64,000 nucleotides of DNA. Source: Ridgeia piscesae. Taxonomy: Eukaryota > Annelida > Polychaeta > Sabellida > Siboglinidae. Positions 10,408 to 23,270 of this stretch are shown in pieces. The stretch covers positions 351,001 through 415,000 of the forward strand of contig JAODUO010000470.1 of assembly GCA_025642075.2 (NCBI GenBank), written 5' to 3'. A program made the position numbers and the translations under genes. Numbering within the stretch: the stretch's first letter is position 1; each line of letters opens with the position of its first letter. Below the pieces are notes generated by a model. The model worked only from the letters and a program-made list of their open reading frames with translations. It ran no database searches and had not been told where the DNA came from.

Positions 10408-10640
10408 CTAATAATATAGGGGCAGGCTGTGTAATATAGGAGCAGGCTGTGTAATATAGGGGCAAGCTGTGTAATATAGGAGCAGGCTGTGTAATATAGG
10501 GGCAGGCTGTGCAAAGTACGGGCAGGCTGTGTAATATAGGGGCAGGCTGTGCAATATAGGGGCAGGCTGTACAATATAGGGGGCATGCTGTCTAACGTAG
10601 CGAGCAGGCTGTGTAACATAGGGGGCAGGCAGGGACCACA
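10408..10640. repeat. 20-bp minisatellite, left arm of inverted pair
   Basis: About 11 units of GGGGCAGGCTGTGTAATATA with point changes. The units are the reverse complement of the array at 10,806-11,158, so the two arrays face each other across about 165 bp. Confidence 0.95.
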
Positions 10641-10805
10641 ATGTATAGGGGGCAAGTAGAGAACATACTGTGGCTTAGGGCAAATACCCCAGGGTAGGTG
10701 AAGGGTGTCTTGTGCATGTGACAAGTTATTATAGGGATCATCTTGTGCCTAGGGTAAATATGGGACACCTAGTGGAAGTAGGGGGCATCTTATACATCAT
10801 TACAT

Positions 10806-11158
10806 AGCCTGCCCCTATATTACACAGCCTGCCCCCTATATTACACAGCCTGCCCCTATGTTACACAGCCTGCCCCCTACATTACACAGCCTGCCCCCTA
10901 TATTACACAGCCTGCCCCCTATATTACACAGCCTGCCCCCTACATTACACAGCCTGCCCCCTACATTACATAGCCTGCCCCCTATATTACACAGCCTGCC
11001 CCTATATTACACAGCCTGCCCCCTATATTACACAGCCTGCCCCCTATTTACACAGCCTGCCCCCTACATTACACAGCCTGCCCCCTACATTAGATAGCCT
11101 GCCCCCTATATTACACAGCCTGTCCCCTATATTACACAGCCTGCCCCCTATATTACAC
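10806..11158. repeat. 20-bp minisatellite, right arm of inverted pair
   Basis: About 17 units of ACAGCCTGCCCCCTATATTAC-like sequence, the reverse complement of the left array. The proline/leucine/histidine-rich frame here is repeat read-through. Confidence 0.95.
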
Positions 11159-13760
11159 ACAAGATCCCTCTATTTGATGCACATCACAACTCCTACATGA
11201 CATACAATTAATATATCCCAAATACTTTCCCACTGGCAAAAATGTCTTTACTTTAATGCTTACCTAATAAACAATGCAACCATCTAACACCAATAAAATA
11301 CTACTTAGTACCTAAACCATCTAATACCAACTACTTAGTACCTTAGTATTACCCATACAATATACAAAACACCCATATAAATACCATGTACAAAATACTA
11401 CGTATATTAAATGCATGATTGTAATGTTCCATAAACAATTCTCATGGCATGTCTTACTGTGTTTCATACTGGACATTTGTAACATCTCGTCTGTACTGAC
11501 ACTGATACGTCAGTATTGTATCAACATGACCAGACAGGACACTGGCCCCTGCCCAGTTCGTGACATTCTCCGCCGCCCACTCAGTACTTGAGATTGTGTG
11601 CTGTGACACTTGCAAACATCACCGTGTTGACACAACACGTTACACACTGTTGACTTTATGGTTAAATAGGTATGAAGATGCGCAAAGTTAACAGTCCGCC
11701 ATAAAACATGGTTTGGTTGTACCTAAAACACAGTCACTCCTTTGTGGGTGGGCTGTGATTGAAAATATTTTATTACACACTTCTCTGTACTGTGTATGCG
11801 CATGTGTTTGTACATGCGTGCGTGCATGTCTATACTAAAGGTTTTTTGGTTTTTCTTAAGAGAATGACATATTAAATGACACACAATGATATAGTTAGTA
11901 CAAACAACTTTTAAAACAAAACCATACGAGGTCAGATTAATAGCCATGATGATGAAAACACAAATATTATCTGTCATTACATGGCACCTAATACTTAACT
12001 CCATAACATATACAACCCTAAGCAAACTCATAACTGTTAGCAATTAAACAGTACAAGTAATTAATTCACATTAATATACTATAATTAATTTTGTTTTCAT
12101 CCTGGCTTCAGTAACACTGGTAGACAAGCCTTAGTACATATTTTATCCAGCATAGCTATTTGGCATATTAAACCATCCAACGACAACCGGAATATTTTTC
12201 AACTCTGAGAATGATCAACCGTTTATCTTTATCCTGATGTGCCTCTGATTCTGGTTTCGAGGGATATAATTGCCACAGATCATATTATTAATATTATTTA
12301 GCAACTGAAAAACCCATCCAGCTTTCATTTCCTTTTAAACAAAATCAAATTGACAAAATTACAGTCACTGACAACAATTTCTAATATACAACAGTTTCTG
12401 GTAAATGTAGCACATTGAAATTTCAATTAGTGTCTCTATCAGTCACCAGACGGCTGCACGTGTAAATTACTTTCCCTTCCCTGGCAACAACACAAAGTAA
12501 TCATTTTATCTCCGACCTGTATATCATTAATAACAACACTATTTGCTTTCAGTCCACATGTAGTTAAGCTGTTTGTTCATCTGCCCATAAGATACTGTGA
12601 ACATTAGTCAGACGTGTTGCTTTCTAAACAAACTTAGCCTCTCTCGAATCTGGCTGAATCATGTACATCCTTTTCTGTCATTAACAAAATCACAAAGCAA
12701 ACAAGTGCGAGAATACGTTCCATTTCTCCAAATTGGTCAGAATTCCTGTACAGTACTTTCTAATTCACACCTGTCTGGGAATAATTCAAATTGAGCAAAT
12801 TGCAGACTTGCGTAACTAAATCTTGTCTGTTTTACTTGTGCCTTTCCATATCGCGATCGCTGTAGTGAGTGAAATAAATAAACAAATAATAGAGTAAATA
12901 AATAAGTAAATGACTAACAAATAAAATTAAATTACTAAATGTCCAATGAATGTTCAAAACAGCGTTCAATCTATAACTAAAAAGTCCTCAAATTAAATGT
13001 ACTAAAAGTTGATAAACAATAAACAAGTTAATGTTGATTACTATTATTATGCATACAACTGTCTACTGATGTCTGTTTTGATTTAGCAACCTGTCACATG
13101 ACACAGCTCCTGGATCCAAAGCCACCTGCTGGAATTCATCCAGAGGGCACAGTGGTGCCCCCTTGTGGATTACTCAGCAGACACATGATAATGTTGACCA
13201 CAGAATGTTACCTGATCCAGAGTGTCTATCTCAATTGTCCACCCACAGCAGCACTCCCCAGTGTGGTGAAGATGACTCGTTACGAACTTATCTATCGTAA
13301 ATAAAATTCACTCTCATGCTAAACCACCGAAAAGAGCTTTTTTTCAGTCTGTTCAAATCAGTAAACCAAACATAACTCTCAATGACATGAAAAAACTAAG
13401 ACTTGCAAATGATAACATTTATGTGGCTCATTTGAATTCCATATGAGTAGAAAAATGTCAATAACTAATTTTGGGATACCCATTTCTTTCTGTAAAACTG
13501 CAAAGTATTAATTATTTCTCATTAAATATATTTGAACATTTATTTTATTAACGCAATCACTGAAATGATGTGATGCCATTTTATGGTAACACTTGGGGTC
13601 AGACTCTGTGCCAATTTACACAACTGGACAACAGTCCACTAAGTTAGACTACATAATGTCTGATGCTTTAGATAAACCAACCACAGATTTCAAACAGATA
13701 AGTCTTGAGTTTTTGGCAAAAGGTAGCTGTATTTTAAGATATTTTATGTTGTTGTTTATC
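11159..13760. other. Intron-like DNA, no feature seen
   Basis: AT-rich non-coding sequence. No exon with a phase-compatible donor was found on the minus strand. Donor-like GGATCAG/GTAAC at about 13,205 has no ATG frame before it. Confidence 0.5.
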
Positions 13761-14100
<340 letters not shown>

Positions 14101-14252
14101 ATGCGTGCGTGCATGCATGCATGCGTGTGTGCAATACGTGCATTCATACAGGTGTGCAGGCATGCGTGTATACGCCATAATCCATGCATACACACATAAT
14201 ATACAAATATAATATAATTGACAGTATGCATATATGTATGTGTGTATATGTG

Positions 14253-14288
<36 letters not shown>

Positions 14289-14935
14289 TAATTATATATT
14301 GTAATATTTCTCTGCTTTCTGAAGACTTTCCCTCCTTACGTGGTCTCCCATCTATTACGTATCCACTGAAATTTCTCCCAATCCAAACCGACGGGTGGAA
14401 TGACCTCTCAATAAAGCTGAGTGCAACACATTGTATATTAAACCACGGATCCAGGTTACCTTCTACACAAAAGCAGCTTCAAAGCACAATGTTTACAGTA
14501 GGAGTTAAACCAATCTCAAGATATTATATTGCAAAGTCGACCGGATCATTTACTGTCTAGATTATATATGATCCTAATTCAACATACTTTCCTCCTAGCC
14601 AACTAGTAAACATAGGAGATGCAGATGTAAATTGCCACAAGTTCGAGTGACCACAAAACTTCAGGTTGTTACATATTTTATAAAAGCCAATACTAAACTA
14701 CTCCAATTATACAATGTGCAAACTTGATACTCCTAATGAACGTGTCATTTTGTTAATTGTGTTCAGTAGAGACGGTGATATATGAGAAAAATTACATTCC
14801 TTTCCCATTTCATCATCACAAGAGGTTAGGAGTGTGACACGGCTCAGAGTTCCACGATAACTATTAGGCCATAAATGCTAAATTCTGACACAGCAAAAAG
14901 ATCTCTGTCTGTAACCAATGAGTAACAACTGACAG
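14101..14935. other. Intron-like DNA with a short TA array
   Basis: A (TA)n run lies at 14,252-14,284. The rest has no recognised feature. Confidence 0.5.
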
Positions 14936-15310
14936 ACTTAATGACTATAGACATGGGAACAGGGGGTGCAAGAGGTCAACAGCCCCCTTTGTAATTTTGG
15001 TGGGTGGCAGACATGATTCCGCTCCTCTCCAAGTATATCCGAAATAATGGTGAAATGTGTGGAAAAACATCTAAAAACATGGGGAAATGGGGGAAGTCGG
15101 TCATAGAAAGTGTATTTAGGGGCAAACATGGTTGCCCCCCCCCCCCAGTCAAACAGGAGCAGTGGCAAAAAAAATCTAAAAGCATCCAAGAGGTGTGATG
15201 AGATTTGTGTCTAGGAAGCAGCAGCAAAAAAAATATTTATTTTGCCAACAGCATCCCCCCCCCCCGTCTTCCGGTGTCTGTTCCGAGGGTAACTAGTGGA
15301 TGAGACAAGA
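14936..15310. repeat. Possible interspersed repeat with poly-C runs
   Basis: Two long C runs (15,136-15,149 and 15,254-15,266) and A-rich stretches (CAAAAAAAAT) in a block with higher GC than its flanks. It looks like an inserted element, but I do not recognise the family or find terminal repeats. Confidence 0.3.
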
Positions 15311-16253
15311 GACGGAGGAAAGGGGATGATTGGTGCTGACCGAAGTTCTAACAGTTCTCCCCCAAAACAAATTTAATTATTTCACAGGTCAATTCCTACG
15401 AGTGAGTGCCACAGTCAAAGACCACGTCAAGACCACGCTTCTAAACACAGGCGGTGGGTGATAAACTATCACAGTCACATGCGAAATGTGATTCTAAATA
15501 GTTGTTGTTGCTGCTAAACACCACACACCGGATGAAGTGGTTCTAAACGGTACTTGGCTGTGATCCTGGAAGGGTCAGTAAATACAGGGACTGGCCTAAC
15601 ACAGGTGTTGCTTGCATAGTGCACCAATGGTCAGCAATGGTCAGTGTGCACTCAATGGTTCAGGCATGGCCAGTGTGGCCTCAGTTCAACTTTGGCTGGC
15701 CCTGCCAACACTGCTCCCTCATCAGCAGTGTTTAGAGGGCAGTTTGACTCCACAACTAGGATTGTCAAACACCTCACTACGACTTTATTGGCAGACTCTT
15801 CTAGACAATGATAATATAATTATTATAAGCATTTATTACAAGCCACATATCCAAGTAAACTTACTCAAAGGTGGTATAAACATAAAATATGTCATAGTAA
15901 ATCGATAAACATTACAATAAAATTTATATGCATTGATTTACAGCTATAAAAATACTTTATATTCCTTTGTGTATACAGCTTGTAGTTAAAATAATTCTCT
16001 AAACCATGATATACCATAGTCATGTCTTGTCTATCCGTTCTTCAATAATCCAGTTGTATCGCGATCCATACGTTTTGTGTGAGAACCATTCTGAACCCTC
16101 TATATAATAAGGTGTCTCGCTAACATTGGGAACCAGTACGCAGATAAACAACACATGACTGTACTTTATTCTGCAAGAGGCAAATCGTCCTGGGATCCAA
16201 TGGCCATGTCCATAAGGTCAATACTGGGACTGCTCTCAGCCAAACATTCACAC
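15311..16253. other. Intron-like DNA, no feature seen
   Basis: Small direct repeats (AATGGTCAGCAATGGTCAG) near 15,620 and otherwise AT-rich DNA. A minus-strand frame ends IDLMDMAIGSQDDLPLAE at about 16,158, followed by AATAAA. I could not tie it to any gene. Confidence 0.4.
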
Positions 16254-16317
16254 CCAATAACTCAAGAGCAATGGATGCAAGAGCAGTTAATAACCTTTCT
16301 CCTGTCACATCTGTCAT
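16254..16317 (-). CDS. Weak candidate alternative first coding exon
   Basis: The ATG at 16317 opens 21 codons (MTDVTGERLLTALASIALELL) after an in-frame TAG. They end at TTGG/GTGTGA with one spare G, again compatible with the Asp at the start of exon 2. The donor is mediocre, CpG is not enriched, and the peptide has no relative that I know. The phase agreement alone has a one-in-three chance of arising by accident, so this is a hypothesis. Confidence 0.25.
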
Positions 16318-16332
16318 CACCCTCTTCACCAC

Positions 16333-17079
16333 TGGCTAATTACACCAGTGTGTCTTTCTAGCATCAACATCTAATCCACATCAACACTACCCCCAGGTAC
16401 ATCAAACTGGAAACTGGGTCCTTTTATATATTTTTTATTAAACTACCAGTAACAATGAACCATCGTTTGGTGTTACTACATTTTATTCAATTAATATTTT
16501 CTTCTATCAGCAAATTATATGTTAATATACCAAGTAATGTGTTGATTAAGTTTAACTAATCGTACTTATCAAGTTAACACCAGGTGGTCCCAGCATTTAT
16601 TTTATTTTCAAAATGACAGCGTGCTGAAAGAAGGTTACTCATTTTGGTGGAATTAAGACATCTAAATCCATAGAATTTATGCAATTTAATTTTTTTTAAA
16701 GCTAACTAGTGCATATTAACAGTAAATAAATTAAAATCATTATGCTTTCCTCTTCAGTTCAATAACAACACTTGATCAATACCTTCTTACTGAACAAATC
16801 ACGGTTCACTATTAAACTTTCATTGATGAATTGTAATAAACCTATTGACATGCATCCCTGGTACTTCAAATGAGCAGATCAGCAATTAGGTGCACAAGAT
16901 GTTTATTCAAGAGCTGTAAACTCCACACATCTATACATACAGTGTGTACGCAATAACATGTGTTCTCATTGACCCAAAGTAATACTACTGACACCAAGTA
17001 AACTTCAGACACACACAGCAATAACCTTTTATTAAACGTATGCACCTCAAAGTGAATGGTGTAAATATAGAACATGAGA
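16333..17079. other. Intron-like DNA, no feature seen
   Basis: AT-rich sequence without recognised exon or repeat. Confidence 0.5.
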
Positions 17080-17345
17080 GGCACAGACAGTGCAGTGGTT
17101 AGCACATCCATCTGGCACGACCAGCGTCCCAGGTTCAATACCCGGACGCAGCAGGCATGTTATATTTGATGTTAAAACCTGGCTCTCAACATTGGGGACT
17201 GTGTATCCCTCGTGAATCAGAGAATTATGCCAATGTCAGTCCTGTCTCAGTTTGGGACGAAAACAACCCCTGAAGACGACAAGCACCCTGGCTGTGACCA
17301 CCCTCAGTGCAAGCATAAAAAAGTCGGCTTGGCGTAAATGTTCTG
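17080..17345 (+). mobile_element. tRNA-derived SINE
   Basis: The head has RNA polymerase III promoter boxes: an A-box-like GCAGTGGTTAGCAC at about 17,092-17,105 and a B box GGTTCAATACC at 17,132-17,142. This is the spacing of a tRNA-like head. An unrelated body (CTCAGTTTGGGACGAAAACA and following) leads to a tail near GTTCTGAAAAAG. The anticodon-arm region is not a proper tRNA fold, so this is a retroposon and not a tRNA gene. Such heads are widespread in molluscan SINEs. It sits in the intron, antisense to the host gene. Confidence 0.8.
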
Positions 17346-17880
17346 AAAAAGTTCAATGAGACCTCACAAGAAGATCTTTACAAGTTTACATTGTAACCAT
17401 ATTATATATAAACCACCTGGTAGTCTATTAATAGAAACGTGCTGAGTGCTGGAAACAACTACAACAATTGGAACAAGTATCGGCAATGGTTGTGCAACAA
17501 CAACATTCTATCCAATATATTTACTTACATTTATTTCTGAATGTCTGCATTTTCGTTTAAAAATCAAATAAATCAAAGAGATTTATAGTGATGACATTGT
17601 TCAGTCATGCACCCATAGTTTTATTAATCTGTGAGTTTTCTAATATTGACAAGGCATGCGTATGGAGTAGATGGATTATGTCTGAACAGCCGAGATACCG
17701 CCAGTCGCTAATGCACTTTTCGTGTAATTTACTTTCTGATAAAGGGTACCTTTGAACAATGAAATGTTGGCTGTTTAACCTTTCCTGACACATAACAACC
17801 TTACGATTAAACATATAAAGAAGTTTTTTTCAGAAGTGAATTATATTTGATTTAATATTTCCGTGATTGTTTGAAAGGAG
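17346..17880. other. Intron-like DNA, no feature seen
   Basis: No recognised feature. Confidence 0.5.
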
Positions 17881-18257
17881 GAACAGATTCTCGAGAAAAC
17901 AGAGATGAGGATGTTGCGAAGAATTAAAGGTGTAACACTGAGAGACAAAGTAAAGAGTGTGGACATCAGAAAGGAGCTAGGAGTGACTAGTATACATGAG
18001 AAAGTAAGAGAAATGAGGCTACGCTGGTATGGACACATGCAGAGAATGGAAGAAAACAACGAAGTGAGAGCAGTTGTTGACATGAGAGTGCCAGGAAAAA
18101 GACCAAGGGGGAGACCAAGAGGGAGATGGATGGATTGCGTCCGAAGGGATATGCAGGCACTGCGGATCACCCCATAGGATGCCCAGGACAGAACATTCTG
18201 GAAATCAAGAATTCGGGCCGCTGACCCCACCTAGTGGGAAAAGGCGAAGAAGAAAAT
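17881..18257 (+). mobile_element. LINE 3' fragment, RT carboxy-terminal tail
   Basis: The plus-strand frame 17905-18177 reads [10 protein letters not shown], then [12 protein letters not shown], then a basic [18 protein letters not shown] segment. The RWxGHxxRM ... GRPxxRWxDxV signature closes the RT polyprotein of many RTE/I-like LINEs. The frame continues past one stop (PHRMPRT-like, CCATAG at 18,172) to a short A/G-rich end, GGCGAAGAAGAAAAT. Only the last ~370 bp of the element remain. The fragment at 44,596-44,915 could be the amino-terminal part of the same family's RT. Confidence 0.8.
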
Positions 18258-18800
18258 TTCCGTGATTGTACAGTGAACATTACAAATTTTTTAAATGTAT
18301 TTTAACCAGAAATAGGAGTTAAAATAACAAACTGAAAACCAAAACAATATTTACTTATTTCCAGTATTTCCATCAGAGTTAACCATATCAACAACACTAA
18401 GAAAAAGCACAACCAAAGAACAGTGCAACAGTGTCAATACCAATAAAGCTTAATTCAGTTTGCGCCCATTTTATTACCATGCCTCGATGGACAATGATTT
18501 ATCGAGTGACGCGGGTCGAGAAAGTTCATGTCACATTTCCGCAGTTAATCTGATCTGCCCATTGTTTGTTCTCATTAATCCACCTAATCCGACCTGGAGA
18601 CCAGCACAGACCCAGTTTTGCATGACCGGTCTTGCTAGCTAAGGGCATCTAACTAGTCGAGCTAGTGTACGTGTGTATGTTAAATTTTACCCATATACTG
18701 TTTCATCAGTGAACGCCAAACTTTCGGAGGTTTATCTATGACCCATGGAGAGGCGTAGCTGTTGAATTTATTGTTGATATGCATCTGATCTGTTGCATTT
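18258..18800. other. Intron-like DNA, no feature seen
   Basis: No recognised feature. Confidence 0.5.
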
Positions 18801-18805
18801 TGGAA

Positions 18806-18806
<1 letters not shown>

Positions 18807-18858
<52 letters not shown>
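18807..18858. repeat. (TA)n microsatellite
   Basis: An uninterrupted run of about 25 TA dinucleotides. Confidence 0.95.
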
Positions 18859-18860
<2 letters not shown>

Positions 18861-19270
18861 AATCAAATGTAATCAATGCATTTTTTAGTTTTAATTATTT
18901 GATAGGTGTTAGGAGAAACAGTTAAAAGTGCACATGCGGTGGTATCATGTCATTTTTATATATTAAAATCACTGGAACATGTACTTTGACAAAATTCTTC
19001 ATTCACCCAATATAGAACGGGAAAATAAATTAGAAAATGTTGCCAACGTATCTATATTCAATGTATTGTTATATCAGTTAATCCGTACAACTTTACAAAA
19101 GCAATAACAACAACAAAAACATGGCAACACAATCATTTTAAAAACTGAAACAAAATTATTTTAAAAATCAAGGAAAAAAATACAGGCCTATCAAATCCAT
19201 AGCAAATTTATGACAAAACGTGATAACAAAATCACGCAAAATTGTTATAAAAAAATCAGGACCCACCCAC
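18859..19270. other. Intron-like DNA, no feature seen
   Basis: A-rich sequence immediately downstream of exon 1b on the minus strand. Confidence 0.5.
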
Positions 19271-19352
19271 CTGGTTCGTACCAGCCGGGCTCCGATGCGG
19301 GCCATTCCCAGCGGTTGTAATAGCGCCCATTGCGACAGATGATGTCCACCAT
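19271..19352 (-). CDS. SYNE1-like: Nesprin-like gene, alternative first coding exon 1b
   Basis: The ATG at 19352 opens 27 codons, MVDIICRNGRYYNR then WPASEPGWYEP. They end at ACCAG/GTGGGT, a good donor, with one spare G. Joined to exon 2 this reads GWYEP-DEQEMVQKK. A TAA lies in frame about 36 bases upstream (position about 19,388) with no other ATG between. The exon is distinctly GC-rich in a very AT-rich setting and is preceded by a CpG-rich region (19,380-20,110). The aromatic, Trp/Tyr-rich peptide resembles no leader I know. It could instead be the first exon of another transcript, but its phase fits the shared exon. Confidence 0.6.
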
Positions 19353-19379
19353 CGTCTGATCGTGTCCGCAACGTTCGTT

Positions 19380-20110
19380 CCTTATCACTTATGTAAACCC
19401 TACATCCCTATCTACGCACACAATGGCATTCTACACATGCCGACATACAGTTTTATGTATACGCTAGCTAGCAAATAACTAACTATATGGTGCACTGGGG
19501 TTAATATAACTTCATGGGGGGATTCAGTAAACCCCCGACTGTGATGACTGCGATTCGTTCAGTTTCTCAGGTCATGTGACACTGACCTCCATGTCCCTTC
19601 GTGTAAATAACGTCACCATTACACATGGATTTACTTCACGTTTTAATTCAGCGCGATGAACGGAAAACGCGTAATATTTCCGACTCCTCTTCACAAATCG
19701 ATGCAACGTCCACTGTTCCATAACGCCAGCGTTCGTGTTACAAAATCACACATCGGTCGCTATGGAAACAGCAAAAGCAGTGCAGAGTTTGCGCCGACGT
19801 TTTTGCACCGACTTTTGCACCGAAACTCGCTGAATGCACCCGCTGTGTAAATCGCAATGTTGTGCACGTAACTCCACGTAGGGGATAAATTCGCACACCT
19901 CCACTCCTCCCTATATTCTCCCATGTCGACTACCACCGGCAGCGTCGTCAGTTAATTATTCTATTGCAATGACGATGCAGGTAACGCGATACTTATTAGC
20001 GGTAATTGACGATTCGTGCAACAGTCGCAGGATTCCTGCGCCTGTGACGGCCGTCAACACATGTACTGAATAAATCTGTGTGAATGCCAACGCAGTGTAG
20101 ACATTTACTC
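19380..20110 (-). promoter_or_regulatory. CpG-rich candidate promoter for exon 1b
   Basis: CG dinucleotides are frequent (GCGCGATGAACGGAAAACGCG, CACCGACTTTTGCACCG, GGTAACGCGATAC, GCGCCTGTGACGGCC), unlike the surrounding 10 kb. The position just upstream of exon 1b fits an unmethylated CpG promoter. The transcription start cannot be set by eye. Confidence 0.45.
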
Positions 20111-21425
20111 ACAGCAGGCCGGCCCCCTGATCATGTGATCTGATACTAAACATACTGACTACACGGACCGCCTGCTAGGCACTGTCAATATGTATACCAT
20201 TGAAACCACAACGATACCTACTCGAGCCAAAACAATAGGCTCACAGCCAGGGGGAGCCACTGTCATTCATGAATGTGCGGTTAGATTGACATTCAATTAC
20301 CAGGAATAAGCAAACTGCCAAAACAACATTGTTAACGTTAACCGTGTTTAACTTATGGAATGGATTAATGGGGACAATTATGTGCATTGAATGGAATACC
20401 TGTAATCACACTGTACAGTCAGTGTACAGGCAGCATTTTATGATTGGTCTTCACAGGTAATAAACAATTATTCTGTAATCACATTATTATTTCCCTCAGA
20501 TCTGTATCACTCATGATTAGAACTAGTAATTCACTTCACGATGTGTGGTAAGTAAACAGATGTACTCATGAATGTACTAGTGTATGATTCCCACAGCGTA
20601 AGAAACAGTACACAAAAGCAGGTTATAATTGGCCAATGCACCTGTCTTAGTCTGAGAAACATCACATTTTGTTTTATATAAATGTTATGGTTCTATTTTA
20701 ACATTTCCATAACGACTAAAAGAAACAAATATTTAGATATTCGTTAATTTACTCATTTAATCCTGTGAGGAAGTGCAAAAGTGCACACAGTGTGGCCCTG
20801 CTATTGTGCCTGGTGTACTGATCCCAGTGTGATCATAATCAATACATGATCTAGATTAACATATTTCAGTATTACACAATTACATATAATACTTACGCAC
20901 ATATACCTGGTATGATGTTGTTAATTTGTATGGTGACACATATATGTTATATATGGAGATGTTATCTGGATTACATTTTTAACAATGGCACGCAAACTCA
21001 AAGCAAACAACATTAGACCCAAAACCATCAATGTCATGTTAGACTAGCAACCAGGACACATGCATACGAGAGCCATACGTACATACATACATGAGTAGTT
21101 ACCTGGCCTATCACAGTGCATTACTACATATGTAAGTAGGCTCAATGAATGCGACAATATGCAGACTTGTCCACCTGCACTGCAATCAGGGCCAGATAAT
21201 ATGCGCAGTCATTGTGGGACAGACCCCCACAGACACACACACAGCCGGAAATATAAGCAGTCTAAATATGTGTCAACCCATAATCTGGAATCTAAATCCT
21301 CTCCATGTGCCATGTTTGTGGTCAGTCACAGCTAGTTTTCAAAGTGACACATTTACATTTAACAGTTGGTTGGTTACTTGACTTGAGCCTTTTCTACAAT
21401 TTGTGTTCAGTTAATGGCCCACCTG
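20111..21425. other. Intron-like DNA, no feature seen
   Basis: Includes a good donor-like GCCAG/GTAACT on the minus strand at about 21,100-21,105 preceded by a six-codon ATG frame, too short to support. Otherwise nothing. Confidence 0.45.
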
Positions 21426-21480
21426 CCGGGCTGCCCGCCCGCCCGCCCGCCCGCCCGCCCGCCCGCCGGCCCGCCCGGCT
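21426..21480. repeat. (GCCC)n repeat
   Basis: About twelve GCCC units, giving alanine/arginine/proline-rich read-through. Confidence 0.9.
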
Positions 21481-22889
21481 GTCTGTAACAGTGTGCTGGA
21501 CGACGATGAGATGGTTACCATCAAGAAATAAAACTGATCACATTCACAAGTACACATATTCATCACTTAATTAAAACCTACTGCATATCTAAGAATAGCT
21601 ACAATTGACCCATTTTTGTAATTTCTATATTATTGTGTTATTGTTATTGTTATTGTATTGTTAGTAAAATAAAATAAAACAAAAAATCTAGCTTAGTACC
21701 AATATAATATAATAACACATACAGTTGACAACAGCTGGACTGTTCAGTGTGGACTTCAAATATCCTATCTACACCATAACTTCGAAACATTGCTACTGAA
21801 CACTGCAATTTTGTTGTATACCAGCAGACACGAATAAATCGGTACACTGTAACTAAAATATACATGGCTGGAACAATGTTAACATGAAGGTGTCCTGTGC
21901 TGCCCCCTTGTGAACATAATTGAAACAAACCTGTAGCAAATGGCACATGTTCATAATGTAGCAAGAATGCTTTGAAGTGGTGTATTACCAATGGTTTCAA
22001 GAGGTTGAATAGAACAAACTTGAAACAATGAAAAAATATAGCACATGTGGTCATGAGTTAAACTCATATAAACATAACTTCTGTGCGATGACTTCCTCAC
22101 ATTTATCTCATCCAATTTATCTTACATTGTACCATAAACTCTGCTGCGTAGCAACATTCCCGCAATGTGTAAATACCAAAGATTGTAGCATTTAATTTAG
22201 TTTTAATGTGTATTATTATTTTTATTTTATATTAGTTTCTTAACAACTATTACTCAACACTGATGTGCAACTCATCAGAAATTGAAACTTATTACTAAAA
22301 AAATTATTTAAAAACCCAGTAACAAAAACACATAGTTTCCTAGGTAAACTCTCATACCAGATTAGAAACGCGTGCTATGTGTGACTGTTTGTGTAGGATT
22401 CTAAGTCCCCATCCAATATCACTGACCCACGCCAACTACAGTCACCACAAAGTGAACCAACACTACCTTCAACCTGTGTGCTTCAAACAAATGTTTACCA
22501 TGCCAGACATAAATATATTCTTCAAATACAGTTCTATTTCTACTCTGTATACAAGCGAGACATTCCAATACAACCTAACTGGACAGTTGTGAAGTACCAG
22601 AACAAATTCATGAATGTTTATAAAACTATAATCAATATGTTCAAACTTGGAATAATGTAAGTCAAATTGCATTTACGGTGTGTAGTTAGTTTAGCAAGCT
22701 GGTAATAATGTGTGTAATTTTAAAGATATAACAAACAACAGGACCAAATTTAAATGAAAAACGATACCAGTTCTAAAACGAGTTTAATTGGGAACATCAC
22801 TGAAGTGAGCAAAGTTAGTCTCGCTTTTAAACCGACTGTCGCTTGGCCAAGTAACTTTGTCGAGAAGACAGTCTGGTCACTTAGGTGGC
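21481..22889. other. Intron-like DNA, no feature seen
   Basis: A TATTGTTATTG repeat lies near 21,630-21,660. No exon or mobile element recognised. Confidence 0.5.
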
Positions 22890-23270
22890 TTTTGGATGTT
22901 AACCATGTGAGGGGCTAAATAGTGCTGCCACCTCACGGGGCCTGGGTAATCAAGGCTAATCCTGCCATAATTCATGTTTCATAAGCAACTGCAAATTTGC
23001 ATTTCTGTTTATTTTTGTGTGAATATAAGTTCAATGTTGAATACTTTTAATAGTATAATATTATCTTATAAAAGTACGTACCTACTTTAGTTTTTATTTC
23101 ATAGTTGGCCTGAGAGCCAATCAGTGTTACTACCCTATTCTGGGGTTAGACCACCCTAGTGGCAACAATAGCAGACCATTAATTATTAATATCCGAGATG
23201 GATGTGATGGGCTAAACATTGCTGCCACCTCACGGAGCCTGGGTAATCGATGCTGTAATACTGTTTGATG
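22890..23270. repeat. Pair of related repeat segments
   Basis: GGGGCTAAATAGTGCTGCC ... TGGGTAATCAAGGCT (about 22,912-22,957) recurs, diverged, as GGGCTAAACATTGCTGCC ... TGGGTAATCGATGCT (about 23,209-23,253). They are two copies of one interspersed element of unknown family. Confidence 0.65.

Noticed and set aside
17080..17345. tRNA gene
   Set aside because: A and B boxes are present but the rest does not fold as a tRNA and a long unrelated body follows, so it is a SINE.
21100..21125. Six-codon ATG frame (MHCDRP) ending at a good donor in phase 1
   Set aside because: Too short; such a pattern is expected by chance many times in 35 kb.
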